Assembly: GCA_023400405.1 (NCBI GenBank)
Contig: JAEXFD010000024.1
Location: 1 to 53,496 of the forward strand
Direction: 5' to 3'
Origin: Pseudomonadota bacterium
Lineage (GTDB): Bacteria; Pseudomonadota; Alphaproteobacteria; Sphingomonadales; Sphingomonadaceae
Length of the DNA: 53,496 nt
The translations under genes were made by a program, and so were the position numbers. The number at the start of each line of letters is the position of its first letter. Position 1 is the first letter of the stretch. The notes under the pieces were generated by a model. The model did not search any database. It was not told the origin of the DNA and saw nothing but the letters and a program-made list of their open reading frames with translations. Below are positions 46,579 to 53,496 of this stretch, one piece after another.

Positions 46579-46670
46579 ACCCTCACCCTTCCCACCGCCT
46601 GCGGCGGCGGGCCCCTTCCCTCTCCCATTGGGAGAGGGAGGGAGGCGCGAAGCGCCGGAAGGGTGAGGGT
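46579..46670. repeat. Cloverleaf-like palindromic repeat between ycaQ-like gene and tag
   Basis: An outer perfect 14-bp inverted repeat (46579-46592 and 46657-46670) encloses three small hairpins: CCGCC-TGC-GGCGG (46595-46607), CCCTCTCCC-ATT-GGGAGAGGG (46618-46638) and GGCGC-GAA-GCGCC (46644-46656). It shares CCCTCACCC and GGGAGAGGG parts with the zwf-pgl repeat. Confidence 0.85.
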
Positions 46671-46679
46671 GACCACGAA

Positions 46680-47279
46680 ATGACCGACGACCTGCAACGC
46701 TGCGCCTGGGCCGTGAGCGATCCGCTCAACCGCGCTTATCACGATGCCGAATGGGGCGTTCCCGTCCGCGATGGCCGGGAGCTTTGGGAGACGCTGATGC
46801 TCGAAGGCTTCCAGGCGGGGCTCGCCTGGATCGTCATCCTGCGCAAGCGCGAGGCGTTCCGCGAGGCCTTTGCCGGCTTCGATCCCGCCAAGGTGGCGGC
46901 GTTCGGTGCCGAGGATGTCGAGCGGCTGATGGCGAACCCCGGGATCGTCCGCGCCCGGGCCAAGATCGAGGCGACGATCCGCGGCGCGCAAATCTGGTGC
47001 GACATGCAGGCGCGCGGCGAGGATTTTGCCGAGTTCTGCTGGGGTTTCACCGGCGGCGCGCCGATCCAGGGCGACGGCCACAGCATCCACGCCGCGACCC
47101 CGCGTTCCGAGACGATCTCGAAGGAATTGAAGCGGCGCGGGTTCAAGTTCGTCGGGCCGACGATCGTCTATGCCTGGATGCAGGCGGTGGGGATGGTGAA
47201 CGACCATCAGGCGCATTGTTTTCGCCGCGCGCCCGTCGCCGCGCTGGGGCGGGAGATTGCGGGCGCCGCGCGAAAATGA
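46680..47279 (+). CDS. tag: DNA-3-methyladenine glycosylase I
   Basis: A 199-residue base-excision enzyme removing 3-methyladenine. RCAWA at the N-terminus and NDHQAHCF at the C-terminus supply the Cys/His zinc site; YHDAEWGVPVRDGRELWETL holds the catalytic Glu; GFQAGLAWIVILRKREAF and GRGFKFVGPTIVYAWMQAVG-like KRRGFKFVGPTIVYAWMQ are signatures. The ATG at 46680 begins right after the palindromic repeat. Confidence 0.95.
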   Translation: MTDDLQRCAWAVSDPLNRAYHDAEWGVPVRDGRELWETLMLEGFQAGLAWIVILRKREAFREAFAGFDPAKVAAFGAEDVERLMANPGIVRARAKIEATIRGAQIWCDMQARGEDFAEFCWGFTGGAPIQGDGHSIHAATPRSETISKELKRRGFKFVGPTIVYAWMQAVGMVNDHQAHCFRRAPVAALGREIAGAARK

Positions 47280-47314
47280 GAGGATGCCGACCGTTGAGTT
47301 CCGGGGGAAAAGCC

Positions 47315-47956
47315 ATGATCGCCAAGCCATTCCTGCCGTGCGCGCTCGCGCCGCTGGCGCTGCTCGCCGCCTGCGGGGGCGAGCCGGCATCGAATGCGAG
47401 CGGCAATGTCGCGGCGCCCGACAATGCCAACGAGATCGTCGTGCCGCCGGCAATCAATGCCGTCGAGGCCAATGCGAGCAATGCCAGCGACGAGGCGGCC
47501 GGCCTCGCCGTCGACCTCGCGCCCGACGAACTCACCCTGGTCGAGGCGAGCGGCAAGACCCACCATGCCGGCTTCGGCGTCGAGCGCGCGGTGGCGGTGA
47601 AGATGGTCTCCGCCGCGCTGGGCAGCCCGATCGAGGAGGCGGCCAGCCAGGATTGCGGCGAGGGGGCGCTCGGCTATACGACCTTCCGCGACGGCCTTTC
47701 GCTCTATTTCCAGGAAGGCAAGTTCGTCGGCTGGGACCTGGACGGGCGCGAGAACGGCAAGTTCACCACGATGAACGGCATCGGCATCGGCAGCACCCGG
47801 GCCGAGCTCGAGAAATCGGGCAGCGAAGTCCAGGTGGAAGACTCGTCGATCGGCCATGAATTCCGCATCGGCGAACTCTCTGGGCTGCTCAGCGCGCCGG
47901 GGCCAGGCGGCAAGGTCACCAATTTGTGGGCGGGATCGACCTGCATCGCGCGATGA
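47315..47956 (+). CDS. Lipoprotein of unknown function
   Basis: A 213-residue lipoprotein: signal MIAKPFLPCALAPLALLAAC with lipobox LAAC at Cys20. An Asn/Ala-rich spacer follows (to about residue 65), then a globular part with FGVERAVAVKMVSAALGSP, LSLYFQEGKFVGWDLDGREN and GIGIGSTRAELEKSGSEV, which look like two repeats of a small alpha/beta fold. No family is recognised by name. The stop overlaps the next start (ATGA). Confidence 0.8.
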   Translation: MIAKPFLPCALAPLALLAACGGEPASNASGNVAAPDNANEIVVPPAINAVEANASNASDEAAGLAVDLAPDELTLVEASGKTHHAGFGVERAVAVKMVSAALGSPIEEAASQDCGEGALGYTTFRDGLSLYFQEGKFVGWDLDGRENGKFTTMNGIGIGSTRAELEKSGSEVQVEDSSIGHEFRIGELSGLLSAPGPGGKVTNLWAGSTCIAR

Positions 47957-48207
47957 CCGAGACGCGATTGCTGATCGAGATCGTCGGCTGGACCGGCGCG
48001 GCGCTGATTCTGGTGGCCTATCTGCTGCTCTCGAACGGCCGCCTCGACGGCCGCTCGCCGCTCTATCAATGGATGAACGTGGTCGGCGCGGCCTGTTTCG
48101 TCGTGAACAGCGGCGTCAACGGCGCAATCCCCTCGGCGGCGCTGAACGTGATGTGGATGCTGATCGGCGCGGTGACGCTGTGGCGGATCGGGCGGCGCGC
48201 GGCATGA
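47953..48207 (+). CDS. CBU_0592-like small membrane protein
   Basis: An 84-residue protein with three hydrophobic helices: LIEIVGWTGAALILVAYLLL, YQWMNVVGAACFVVNSGVNG and SAALNVMWMLIGAVTLWRIG. The pattern fits small CBU_0592-type inner-membrane proteins. ATG overlaps the lipoprotein stop and its own stop overlaps the acetyltransferase ATG, so the three are coupled. Function unknown. Confidence 0.75.
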   Translation: MTETRLLIEIVGWTGAALILVAYLLLSNGRLDGRSPLYQWMNVVGAACFVVNSGVNGAIPSAALNVMWMLIGAVTLWRIGRRAA

Positions 48208-48620
48208 TCCGGGCGGCCGGGGACGCGGATGCCGAGGCAGTGATCGCGCTGTGGCACGCGGCGGGACTCACCCGGCCGTGGAATGATCCGGCCGCCGACT
48301 TCGCCCGGGCGGTGGCGCAGGAGGCTTCGACGGTGCTGATCGCGGAAGCGGAAGGCGAACTGACCGGCAGCGTGATGGTCGGCGACGACGGGCACCGCGG
48401 CTGGGTCTATTATCTTGCCGTGTCGCCCGGGCAACGCCGCTCCGGCACCGGCCGCGCCCTGATGGCCGCCGCCGAAGCCTGGCTGCGCGCGCGCGGCTGC
48501 CCGAAGATCCAGCTGATGGTGCGCGGCGGCAATGCGGACGCGCTGGGCTTCTATGCGGCGCTGGGCCTGGAGCGGCAGGACGTGGTCGTGCTCGGGCGGT
48601 TTCTCACGGCGCCGGATTGA
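48204..48620 (+). CDS. GNAT-family acetyltransferase
   Basis: A 138-residue N-acetyltransferase of the YpeA type. The acetyl-CoA motif is LAVSPGQRRSGTGRALMAAA, with LTGSVMVGDDGHRGWVYYLA before it and RGGNADALGFYAALGLERQD after it. Substrate unknown. The end overlaps the convergent NTF2-like gene by 17 bases. Confidence 0.88.
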   Translation: MIRAAGDADAEAVIALWHAAGLTRPWNDPAADFARAVAQEASTVLIAEAEGELTGSVMVGDDGHRGWVYYLAVSPGQRRSGTGRALMAAAEAWLRARGCPKIQLMVRGGNADALGFYAALGLERQDVVVLGRFLTAPD

Positions 48621-48969
48621 AGAAGAAATAATGCTCGATGAGCTTCCCGTCCTTTGCCCGGGCAACGTCGACGCCGCTCACGGTGACTTCGCCCGGCGGA
48701 CCGCCCTTCCATCGCGCCGTGGCGACGCCGTGGTGGCCAAGGCCAGGACCGTCGATTTCGAAGCGGAATCCGGGGGGCATGTCGGCAAGCACGCCCGCCA
48801 CGACATCCGAAATGGCCTGGTGCCCGCCGACGGCCCGCGCGGGCTCAAAGATCGTCGCATCGGCGTGATAGATTTCGCCGATGGCCGCGAGGCGGGCGGC
48901 ATCGTCGCGCTCGTTCCAGACGCGCTGGATGCTCGCGTGGAGCAATTCGAATTCTGGAGCTTCCGACAC
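48604..48969 (-). CDS. NTF2-like (SnoaL-type) protein
   Basis: A 121-residue cone-shaped NTF2-like fold: HASIQRVWNERDDAARLAAI, EIYHADATIFEPARAVGGHQ and GHHGVATARWKGG, ending LIEHYFFFNPAP. Members include ketosteroid isomerase-like and polyketide cyclase-like enzymes and binding proteins. The GTG at 48969 is preferred because GGAGGG lies just before it; a longer frame adds a non-conserved stretch. Function unknown. Confidence 0.8.
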   Translation of the reverse strand: MSEAPEFELLHASIQRVWNERDDAARLAAIGEIYHADATIFEPARAVGGHQAISDVVAGVLADMPPGFRFEIDGPGLGHHGVATARWKGGPPGEVTVSGVDVARAKDGKLIEHYFFFNPAP

Positions 48970-49074
48970 GATTCCCTCCGCTAAGGCAGCGCATGTTTGG
49001 ACCACGCCATGCCGCATACACAAGCCGGCCGAACGGAGTTATCTGCGGCCCGACGCAACGCAAGAGGACCCTTC

Positions 49075-49422
49075 GTGACGCTCACCATGTACGGCATCAA
49101 GAATTGCGACACGATCAAGAAGGCGCGAGCCTGGCTCGAGGGTCAGGGGCTGGCCTATGACTTCCACGACTATAAGGCCGAGGGCGCCGATCCCGCGCGG
49201 CTGGCGCGGTGGGTGCAAGCGGTCGGCTGGGAAGTGCTGCTCAACCGGGCCGGCACGACCTTCCGAAAGCTGCCCGAGGCGGATCGCGAGGGGATCGATG
49301 CGGCCAAGGCGCAGGCGCTGATGCTGGCCCAGCCTTCGATGATCAAGCGACCGGTGCTCGAATATCCCGGCGGGCTGCTCGTCGGGTTCAAGCCCGATCT
49401 CTACGCCAAGGCGCTGCTGTAG
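49075..49422 (+). CDS. ArsC/Spx/YffB-family protein
   Basis: A 115-residue thioredoxin-fold protein: MYGIKNCDTIKKARAWLEGQ carries a single Cys in the CxxT position, followed by YDFHDYKAEGADPARLARWV, LLNRAGTTFRKL and MIKRPVLEYPGG with the conserved cis-Pro. This matches YffB-type relatives of arsenate reductase rather than a proven ArsC; no ars operon is near. GTG 49075 follows GAGGACC. A palindromic repeat follows the gene. Confidence 0.87.
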   Translation: MTLTMYGIKNCDTIKKARAWLEGQGLAYDFHDYKAEGADPARLARWVQAVGWEVLLNRAGTTFRKLPEADREGIDAAKAQALMLAQPSMIKRPVLEYPGGLLVGFKPDLYAKALL

Positions 49423-49446
49423 CGCGCTGATTGCGGCCCCACGCGC

Positions 49447-49537
49447 CGTCACCCCAGCGCAAGCTGGGGTCTCCAACGGGCCGGGCGACAACGGAACAGC
49501 GTTACTGAGGGAGATGCCAGCTTGCGCCGGCATAACG
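49447..49537. repeat. Inverted pair of palindromes after the ArsC-like gene
   Basis: Two related hairpins in opposite orientation: CCCCAGC-GCAA-GCTGGGG within 49447-49474 and, read on the other strand, TGCCGGC-GCAA-GCTGGCA within 49509-49537. The loop GCAA and flanks (CGT...TCTCC) are kept, while stem bases differ in a way that keeps them paired. Confidence 0.85.
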
Positions 49538-49574
49538 ATTGGCTGGCATGGATTTCACTCCATGCAGTTTGGGC

Positions 49575-49790
49575 TCAATCACCGTCTTCCTCCCATTGGA
49601 AGACCGCGTCGAGCGGCTTGCCGAACACTTTGGCGATGCGGAAGGCGGCTTCGAGCGTCGGCGAATATCTGCCCTGTTCGATTGCGGCGACCGTCTGGCG
49701 CGTGAGGCCGATCTTCTCGCCCAGCTCGGCCTGGGTCATTTCGCCGGCGAGGAAGCGCAGCGTGCGGACGTTGTTGACGACCTTAGCCAT
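49575..49790 (-). CDS. Small XRE-family helix-turn-helix regulator
   Basis: A 71-residue protein that is almost only a Cro/C1-type helix-turn-helix: EMTQAELGEKIGLTRQTVAA then IEQGRYSPTLEAAFRIAKVF and GKPLDAVFQWEED. Such small regulators often pair with DUF2178-like membrane proteins. Its ATG overlaps the end of the 36-residue peptide gene by eight bases. The likely operator is the direct repeat at 50346-50374. Confidence 0.9.
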   Translation of the reverse strand: MAKVVNNVRTLRFLAGEMTQAELGEKIGLTRQTVAAIEQGRYSPTLEAAFRIAKVFGKPLDAVFQWEEDGD

Positions 49791-49893
49791 GCCAGCCCAT
49801 CCGGAAGCCGATCAGGACCAGCACCAGGCCCACCAAGTGCGCGATGACCAGGCAGATCAACGTCAGCCAGGCGGCCTTCTCTCGATAGGCCAT
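49783..49893 (-). CDS. 36-residue membrane peptide resembling the N-terminus of its neighbour
   Basis: A 36-codon frame encoding MAYREKAAWLTLICLVIAHL and a further hydrophobic stretch ending GFRMGWHG. It begins one base after the stop of the DUF2178-like gene and overlaps the XRE start. Its first 13 residues match the neighbour's MAFKEKIAWIALI closely, so it looks like a truncated paralogue. Could act as a small membrane partner or be a remnant. Confidence 0.6.
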   Translation of the reverse strand: MAYREKAAWLTLICLVIAHLVGLVLVLIGFRMGWHG

Positions 49894-49894
49894 C

Positions 49895-50311
49895 TCAATA
49901 GCCCCGGCGATAGCCGGCGATCTGCGCGGCGTAGTGGACGATCTCGGCGAGCACGATCGCGCCCATGATGCCATAGGCCATACCGATCGCGTGGAAGCCG
50001 AGATGGACGCTGGCCGCGACGCAGAGGACGAGCGCCAGCAGCACCGGATAGGCGAAGCCGTAGGCGCGGCCGGCGATCGCGCGGTCGCGCTCGTCGCTGC
50101 CGGCGGTCGCGTCGCTCGGCGACAGCACTGCCGTGACGATCGCGGCGCCGACCATCAGTACGGCCTGGGCTATAACCGCCGCCACGAACAGCGCGACGTA
50201 GAGACTGCCCGCAAGGTGGGCGCCGGTGACCAGCAGGAAGCCGAAATAGCCGCCCCATACCAGGATCGTGCTGATCAATGCGATCCAGGCGATCTTTTCC
50301 TTGAATGCCAA
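49895..50311 (-). CDS. DUF2178-like four-helix membrane protein
   Basis: A 138-residue protein with four predicted helices (about 7-28, 38-62, 88-103 and 108-126) and a cytoplasmic SDERDRAIAGRAYGFAYP segment between helices 2 and 3; the DERDR motif is characteristic of DUF2178-type proteins. First gene of a three-gene minus-strand unit with the 36-residue peptide and the XRE regulator. Function unknown; the regulator suggests inducible expression. Confidence 0.75.
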   Translation of the reverse strand: MAFKEKIAWIALISTILVWGGYFGFLLVTGAHLAGSLYVALFVAAVIAQAVLMVGAAIVTAVLSPSDATAGSDERDRAIAGRAYGFAYPVLLALVLCVAASVHLGFHAIGMAYGIMGAIVLAEIVHYAAQIAGYRRGY

Positions 50312-50329
50312 AATTGCCTCCCATCGTGT

Positions 50330-50374
50330 TCGATATCTCCGACTCGATGTAAAGCAAAACTAACATGATGTAAA
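50330..50374 (-). promoter_or_regulatory. Direct-repeat operator and promoter of the XRE unit
   Basis: Two exact TTTACATC repeats on the minus strand (plus-strand GATGTAAA at 50346-50353 and 50367-50374) are 21 bases apart, two helical turns. They flank or overlap a -35-like TTGCTT (50357-50352) and a -10-like TATCGA (50335-50330). A repressor bound here, such as the XRE product, would block transcription of the unit. Confidence 0.45.
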
Positions 50375-50438
50375 TGTGCTGCGACCTTAGGTCCGCCGCC
50401 ACTGGCGAGCGGACGCGCGGGGCGCTAGGGCAGGGGCC

Positions 50439-51296
50439 ATGTCGCACGTCACTCTCGACACGGCCACGAGCCGCGCCAATCCCACGGCCGCGCCGATGAA
50501 GCGGCTCACCGTCCCCGCGATCCGCGATCACAAGGGGAAGGAGCCGATCGTGATGCTCACCGCCTATACGACGCGGATGGCGCAGTTGCTCGATCCGCAC
50601 TGCGACGTGCTGCTGGTGGGGGATAGCCTGGCGCAGGTGATCTACGGCCTGCCCTCCACGCTGCCGGTGACGCTCGAGATGATGATCGCGCACGGCGCCG
50701 CGGTGGTGCGCGGCAGCTGGCACGCGCTCGTCGTCGTCGATATGCCGTTCGGCAGCTACGAGGCCGGCCCCGAACAGGCCTTCGCCTCGGCCGCGCGCAT
50801 CCTGGCGGAGACCGGCGCGGCCGGCGTCAAGCTCGAGGGCGGCGAGGCCATGGCCGAGACGGTGGCGTTCCTCACCGCACGCGGCATCCCGGTGATGGGC
50901 CATGTCGGCCTCACCCCCCAGGCGGTCAACACGCTCGGCGGCTATGGCGCGCGCGGGCGCAGCAATGCCGAACACGCCAAGATACTCGACGACGCCCGCG
51001 CGATCGCGGGGGCGGGAGCCTTCGGCGTGGTGGCGGAGGGCGTGGTCGAGACGCTGGCGAAGGAGATCACCGCGGCAGTCTCCTGCCCGGTGATCGGCAT
51101 CGGCGCCTCGGCCGAATGCGACGGGCAAGTTCTGGTGATCGACGACATGCTCGGCATGTTCGAGCGCACGCCCCGCTTCGTGAAGAAGTTCGACGATCTG
51201 GCCGGCCGCATTTCCGCCGCGGTTGAGACCTATGCGGCCGATGTCCGGTCCCGGGCCTTTCCGGGGCCCGATCAGGTCTATGCGCCGCGGGATTGA
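50439..51296 (+). CDS. panB: 3-methyl-2-oxobutanoate hydroxymethyltransferase
   Basis: A 285-residue enzyme transferring hydroxymethyl from methylenetetrahydrofolate to ketoisovalerate, the first committed step of pantothenate synthesis. EPIVMLTAYTTRMAQLLD, VLLVGDSLAQVIYGLPSTLP, GGEAMAETVAFL, MGHVGLTPQAVNTLGGY and CPVIGIGASAECDGQVLVID are family signatures. It is divergent from the XRE unit. panC is not adjacent. Confidence 0.97.
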   Translation: MSHVTLDTATSRANPTAAPMKRLTVPAIRDHKGKEPIVMLTAYTTRMAQLLDPHCDVLLVGDSLAQVIYGLPSTLPVTLEMMIAHGAAVVRGSWHALVVVDMPFGSYEAGPEQAFASAARILAETGAAGVKLEGGEAMAETVAFLTARGIPVMGHVGLTPQAVNTLGGYGARGRSNAEHAKILDDARAIAGAGAFGVVAEGVVETLAKEITAAVSCPVIGIGASAECDGQVLVIDDMLGMFERTPRFVKKFDDLAGRISAAVETYAADVRSRAFPGPDQVYAPRD

Positions 51297-51371
51297 AGGG
51301 CTACCGGGCGGCTTTCGGATTCCCGCCGGCGCGGCTAAGGTCGCGCCCGCAAGAGACGCATGGAGTAGATT

Positions 51372-52079
51372 TTGGCGCTTCCCCCCTCCGGCACGACAGA
51401 CGAAGCGTTCCTGCGCGAAGTCGATGAGGAATATCGTCGCGACCAGATGCTGAGCATCTGGCAGAAGTACGGGCGCTGGATCATCGGCGCCGTGGTGGCG
51501 GCGCTGCTCGGCCTCGCGCTGTTCCTCTATCTGGGTCACCGCGCCGACAGCATCGCCGGCCAGCGCGGCGAGGATTTCGACGCGGCGCTGCGCGCGATCG
51601 ACGAAGGCGGGCCGGCCAAGGCGATGCCTGCGCTCGACAAGCTGGCGGCCAGCGGCGACAACGGCTTCGCCGCGCTCTCGCGGCTGACCGAGGGCAATCT
51701 GCTGCTCCAGAAGAAGGACAGCAAGGGCGCCGTCGCCAAGTTCGCGTCGGTGGCCACGGACACCAAATTCCCCAAGCCCTATCGCGACCTGGCGCTGCTG
51801 CGGCAGACCAGCGCCGAGTTCGACACGCTGAAGCCGGATGACGTGATCGCCCGGCTCGGCCCGCTCGCGACGCCCGATTCGCCGTGGTTCGGCAATGCCG
51901 GCGAGATGGTCGGCGTCGCCCGCCTCAAGAAGGGGCAGCGTGCCGAGGCGGCGCAGCTCTTCGCCCAGATCGCCCGTGGCGGCGACAATGTGCCCGATAC
52001 GGTGCGCCAGCGCGTGATCCAGCTCGCCAGCGGCCTTGGCGTCGACGCGATCGATCAGAAGGAAAAGCAGGCTCGATGA
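51372..52079 (+). CDS. YfgM-like TPR-type membrane protein
   Basis: A 235-residue protein with a cytosolic N-terminus (DEAFLREVDEEYRRDQMLSI), one membrane helix (IIGAVVAALLGLALFLYLGH, about residues 37-56) and a periplasmic TPR-like region (ALDKLAASGDNGFAALSRLT and following). This matches the YfgM family, an ancillary Sec translocon and periplasmic chaperone factor. Start is TTG at 51372 behind GGAG. The bamB ATG overlaps its stop, the usual order. Confidence 0.88.
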   Translation: MALPPSGTTDEAFLREVDEEYRRDQMLSIWQKYGRWIIGAVVAALLGLALFLYLGHRADSIAGQRGEDFDAALRAIDEGGPAKAMPALDKLAASGDNGFAALSRLTEGNLLLQKKDSKGAVAKFASVATDTKFPKPYRDLALLRQTSAEFDTLKPDDVIARLGPLATPDSPWFGNAGEMVGVARLKKGQRAEAAQLFAQIARGGDNVPDTVRQRVIQLASGLGVDAIDQKEKQAR

Positions 52080-53398
52080 ACAACAAGTTGAAGGTTGCCG
52101 GGGCCGTCGCGGCGCTCGCGCTGGTCAGCGGCTGCGGCGTGTTCAAGGGCGGTGGCAAGAAGACGCCGGTGCTCGGCGATCGCGTTCCGATCCTGATGTC
52201 GGAAACCGACATCACGGCCGACAAGAACCTCGCTTCCGTCGAAGTGCTGCTGCCCGAAGCGGCGGCGAACGACAGCTGGACCCAGCCGGGCGGCAATGCC
52301 GCCAAGTCGATGGGCCATCTCGCGCTTGGCGCCTCGCCCAGCCGCATCTGGTCGAAATCGGTCGCCAAGACGTCGAAGAAGGAACGCCTCGCCGCGGCGC
52401 CGGTGATCGCCAACAACCGGCTCTATATCGTCGATACCGATGGTGAAGTTCATGCGCTTGCCGCCGATACCGGCGCCGAGCTGTGGCGCGTCGCGACGGT
52501 GAAGGACAAGGAATATCCGAAGGCCCGCTTCGGGGGCGGCGTCAGCGTCGAGGGCGAGCGCGTGTTCGCGTCCAATGGGCTCGGCGACGTCGTCGCGCTC
52601 AACGCCGCGGACGGCAAGGAACTCTGGCGCAAGCGCCCGGGTGGCCCGCTGCGCGGCGCGCCGACGCTGGCCAACGGCAATCTCTATGTCGTCACGCAGG
52701 ACAACCAGCTCTTCGCGATGACGCAGGAAACCGGCGACGTGTCCTGGACCGCATCGGGGAGCCTGGAGACGCAGGGCGTGTTCGGCGTCGCGGCGCCGGC
52801 CTCTGCGCAGGGCACGGTGGTTGCCGGCTTCTCCTCGGGCGAGCTCAACGCCTATCGCTACGAGAATGGCCGCGCGCTCTGGGGCGACGTGTTGTCGCGC
52901 ACCAGCATGACCACGTCGGTCTCGTCGCTCTCGGACATCGATGCCGAGCCGGTGATCGACCAGGGCCGCGTCTATGCCGTCGGCCAGGGCGGGCGCATGG
53001 TTTCGATGGAACTCGCCAGCGGCACGCGCCTGTGGGAGCAGAACATCGCCGGGATCGCAACGCCGTGGGTGGCGGGCGAGTGGATCTTCGTGGTGACCGA
53101 CGATGCGCGCCTGCTGTGCCTGTCGCGGACCAGCGGCAAGGTGCGCTGGATCTCGCAGCTCAAGCACTACAAGAACGAAAAGAAGCCGAATAATCCCTAT
53201 ATCTGGGTGGGGCCGGTACTTGCGGGCGGCAAGCTGATCCTGGCCAACACCCGCGGGCAGATCGTCTTCGTCTCGCCGGCGGACGGCAGCGTCACGTCGA
53301 CGATCGAAACCAAGGACAGCATCTCGCTGCAGCCGGTGGTCGCCAACAACACGCTGTACGTGCTCGACGACAAGGGCGAGCTGACGGCCTATAGGTGA
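52076..53398 (+). CDS. bamB: Outer-membrane protein assembly factor BamB
   Basis: A 440-residue lipoprotein of the BAM complex that binds BamA and helps fold outer-membrane proteins. Signal peptide with lipobox LVSGC (Cys20); then PQQ-like propeller blades, for example NNRLYIVDTDGEVHALAADT, NGLGDVVALNAADGKELWRK, NGNLYVVTQDNQLFAMTQET and QGGRMVSMELASGTRLWEQN. Complete. ATG overlaps the previous stop (ATGA). With tamA and tamB it makes a second outer-membrane biogenesis factor in the window. Confidence 0.96.
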   Translation: MNNKLKVAGAVAALALVSGCGVFKGGGKKTPVLGDRVPILMSETDITADKNLASVEVLLPEAAANDSWTQPGGNAAKSMGHLALGASPSRIWSKSVAKTSKKERLAAAPVIANNRLYIVDTDGEVHALAADTGAELWRVATVKDKEYPKARFGGGVSVEGERVFASNGLGDVVALNAADGKELWRKRPGGPLRGAPTLANGNLYVVTQDNQLFAMTQETGDVSWTASGSLETQGVFGVAAPASAQGTVVAGFSSGELNAYRYENGRALWGDVLSRTSMTTSVSSLSDIDAEPVIDQGRVYAVGQGGRMVSMELASGTRLWEQNIAGIATPWVAGEWIFVVTDDARLLCLSRTSGKVRWISQLKHYKNEKKPNNPYIWVGPVLAGGKLILANTRGQIVFVSPADGSVTSTIETKDSISLQPVVANNTLYVLDDKGELTAYR

Positions 53399-53405
53399 GT
53401 CATCT

Positions 53406-53429
53406 CCCCTCCCTGCGCGCAGGGAGGGG
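53406..53429. repeat. Palindrome after bamB
   Basis: CCCCTCCCTGC at 53406-53416 and GCAGGGAGGGG at 53419-53429 form a perfect hairpin seven bases after the bamB stop. No T-run; probably another dispersed palindromic repeat of this genome. Confidence 0.75.
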
Positions 53430-53496
53430 ATCAAGGGGTGGGTTTGGCGAAGGGCCGGGCGCGATGCCCCCCCCATAGCGTTTATTTCCCCGCGGG
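53430..53496. other. Right contig end, no feature
   Basis: After the bamB hairpin the sequence ends with an eight-C run and a short CG-rich tail. No gene starts here. The last bases may be low-quality assembly end. Confidence 0.5.

Overview
This window reads as a 53.5 kb contig from a high-GC alphaproteobacterium, most likely Sphingomonas or a close relative. The basis is gene content and style: an Entner-Doudoroff gene set (zwf, pgl, edd, eda, glk), TamA-TamB, a fabD/fabG/acpP/fabF/mltG run, rpsF-rpsR-rplI, a YfgM-like protein followed by bamB, frequent 4-bp ATGA/GTGA overlaps, and several families of short palindromic intergenic repeats. No phage, transposase, CRISPR array, rRNA or tRNA was recognised. 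Both ends look like contig ends; the left end carries 29 consecutive G, which resembles a sequencing artefact.

Layout. 0.1-2.8 kb: small membrane protein, prepilin peptidase, coniferyl-aldehyde-type dehydrogenase, small membrane protein. 2.7-5.5 kb: a MarR regulator with palindromic upstream sites, a possible small RNA on the opposite strand, and malate synthase G. 5.5-12.0 kb: tamA-tamB outer-membrane assembly pair. 12.1-13.6 kb: flavin monooxygenase with a Baeyer-Villiger-like fingerprint. 13.6-20.1 kb (minus): a tightly overlapping signalling operon of CHASE3/GAF hybrid kinase, CheR, CheB and receiver-kinase-receiver protein, with no chemoreceptor, CheA or CheW. 20.3-22.5 kb: CAP-domain protein, a possible 25-residue lipopeptide gene with its own terminator, and the rpsF-rpsR-rplI operon. 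22.7-28.2 kb: fatty-acid synthesis genes and mltG, interrupted between fabD and fabG by a GxxExxY gene framed by a 27-bp inverted repeat. 28.2-35.1 kb: the Entner-Doudoroff genes on the minus strand, with ompW inserted in the opposite direction between edd and glk. 35.1-36.8 kb: argC, an SH3-like protein and a second MarR regulator.

37-44.5 kb: secG, pyrG, a membrane-protein gene apparently broken by an amber codon, rplQ away from its usual rpoA neighbour, a secreted prolyl oligopeptidase, and guaA. 44.5-49.4 kb: cupin, GFA-family protein, YcaQ-like winged-helix protein, tag glycosylase, lipoprotein, small membrane protein, acetyltransferase, NTF2-like protein and an ArsC/Spx-like protein. 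49.6-50.3 kb (minus): a DUF2178-like membrane protein, a 36-residue peptide resembling its N-terminus, and an XRE regulator, with direct repeats upstream. 50.4-53.4 kb: panB, a YfgM-like protein and bamB.

The strongest novelty candidate is the GxxExxY gene inside a 447-bp inverted-repeat-bounded unit. Other points worth checking are the possible small RNA by marR, the XRE/DUF2178-like module with its truncated duplicate, the repeat families with compensatory base changes, and three genes whose best start looks like CTG. All functional calls come from reading motifs and remembered family features; no database search was run.
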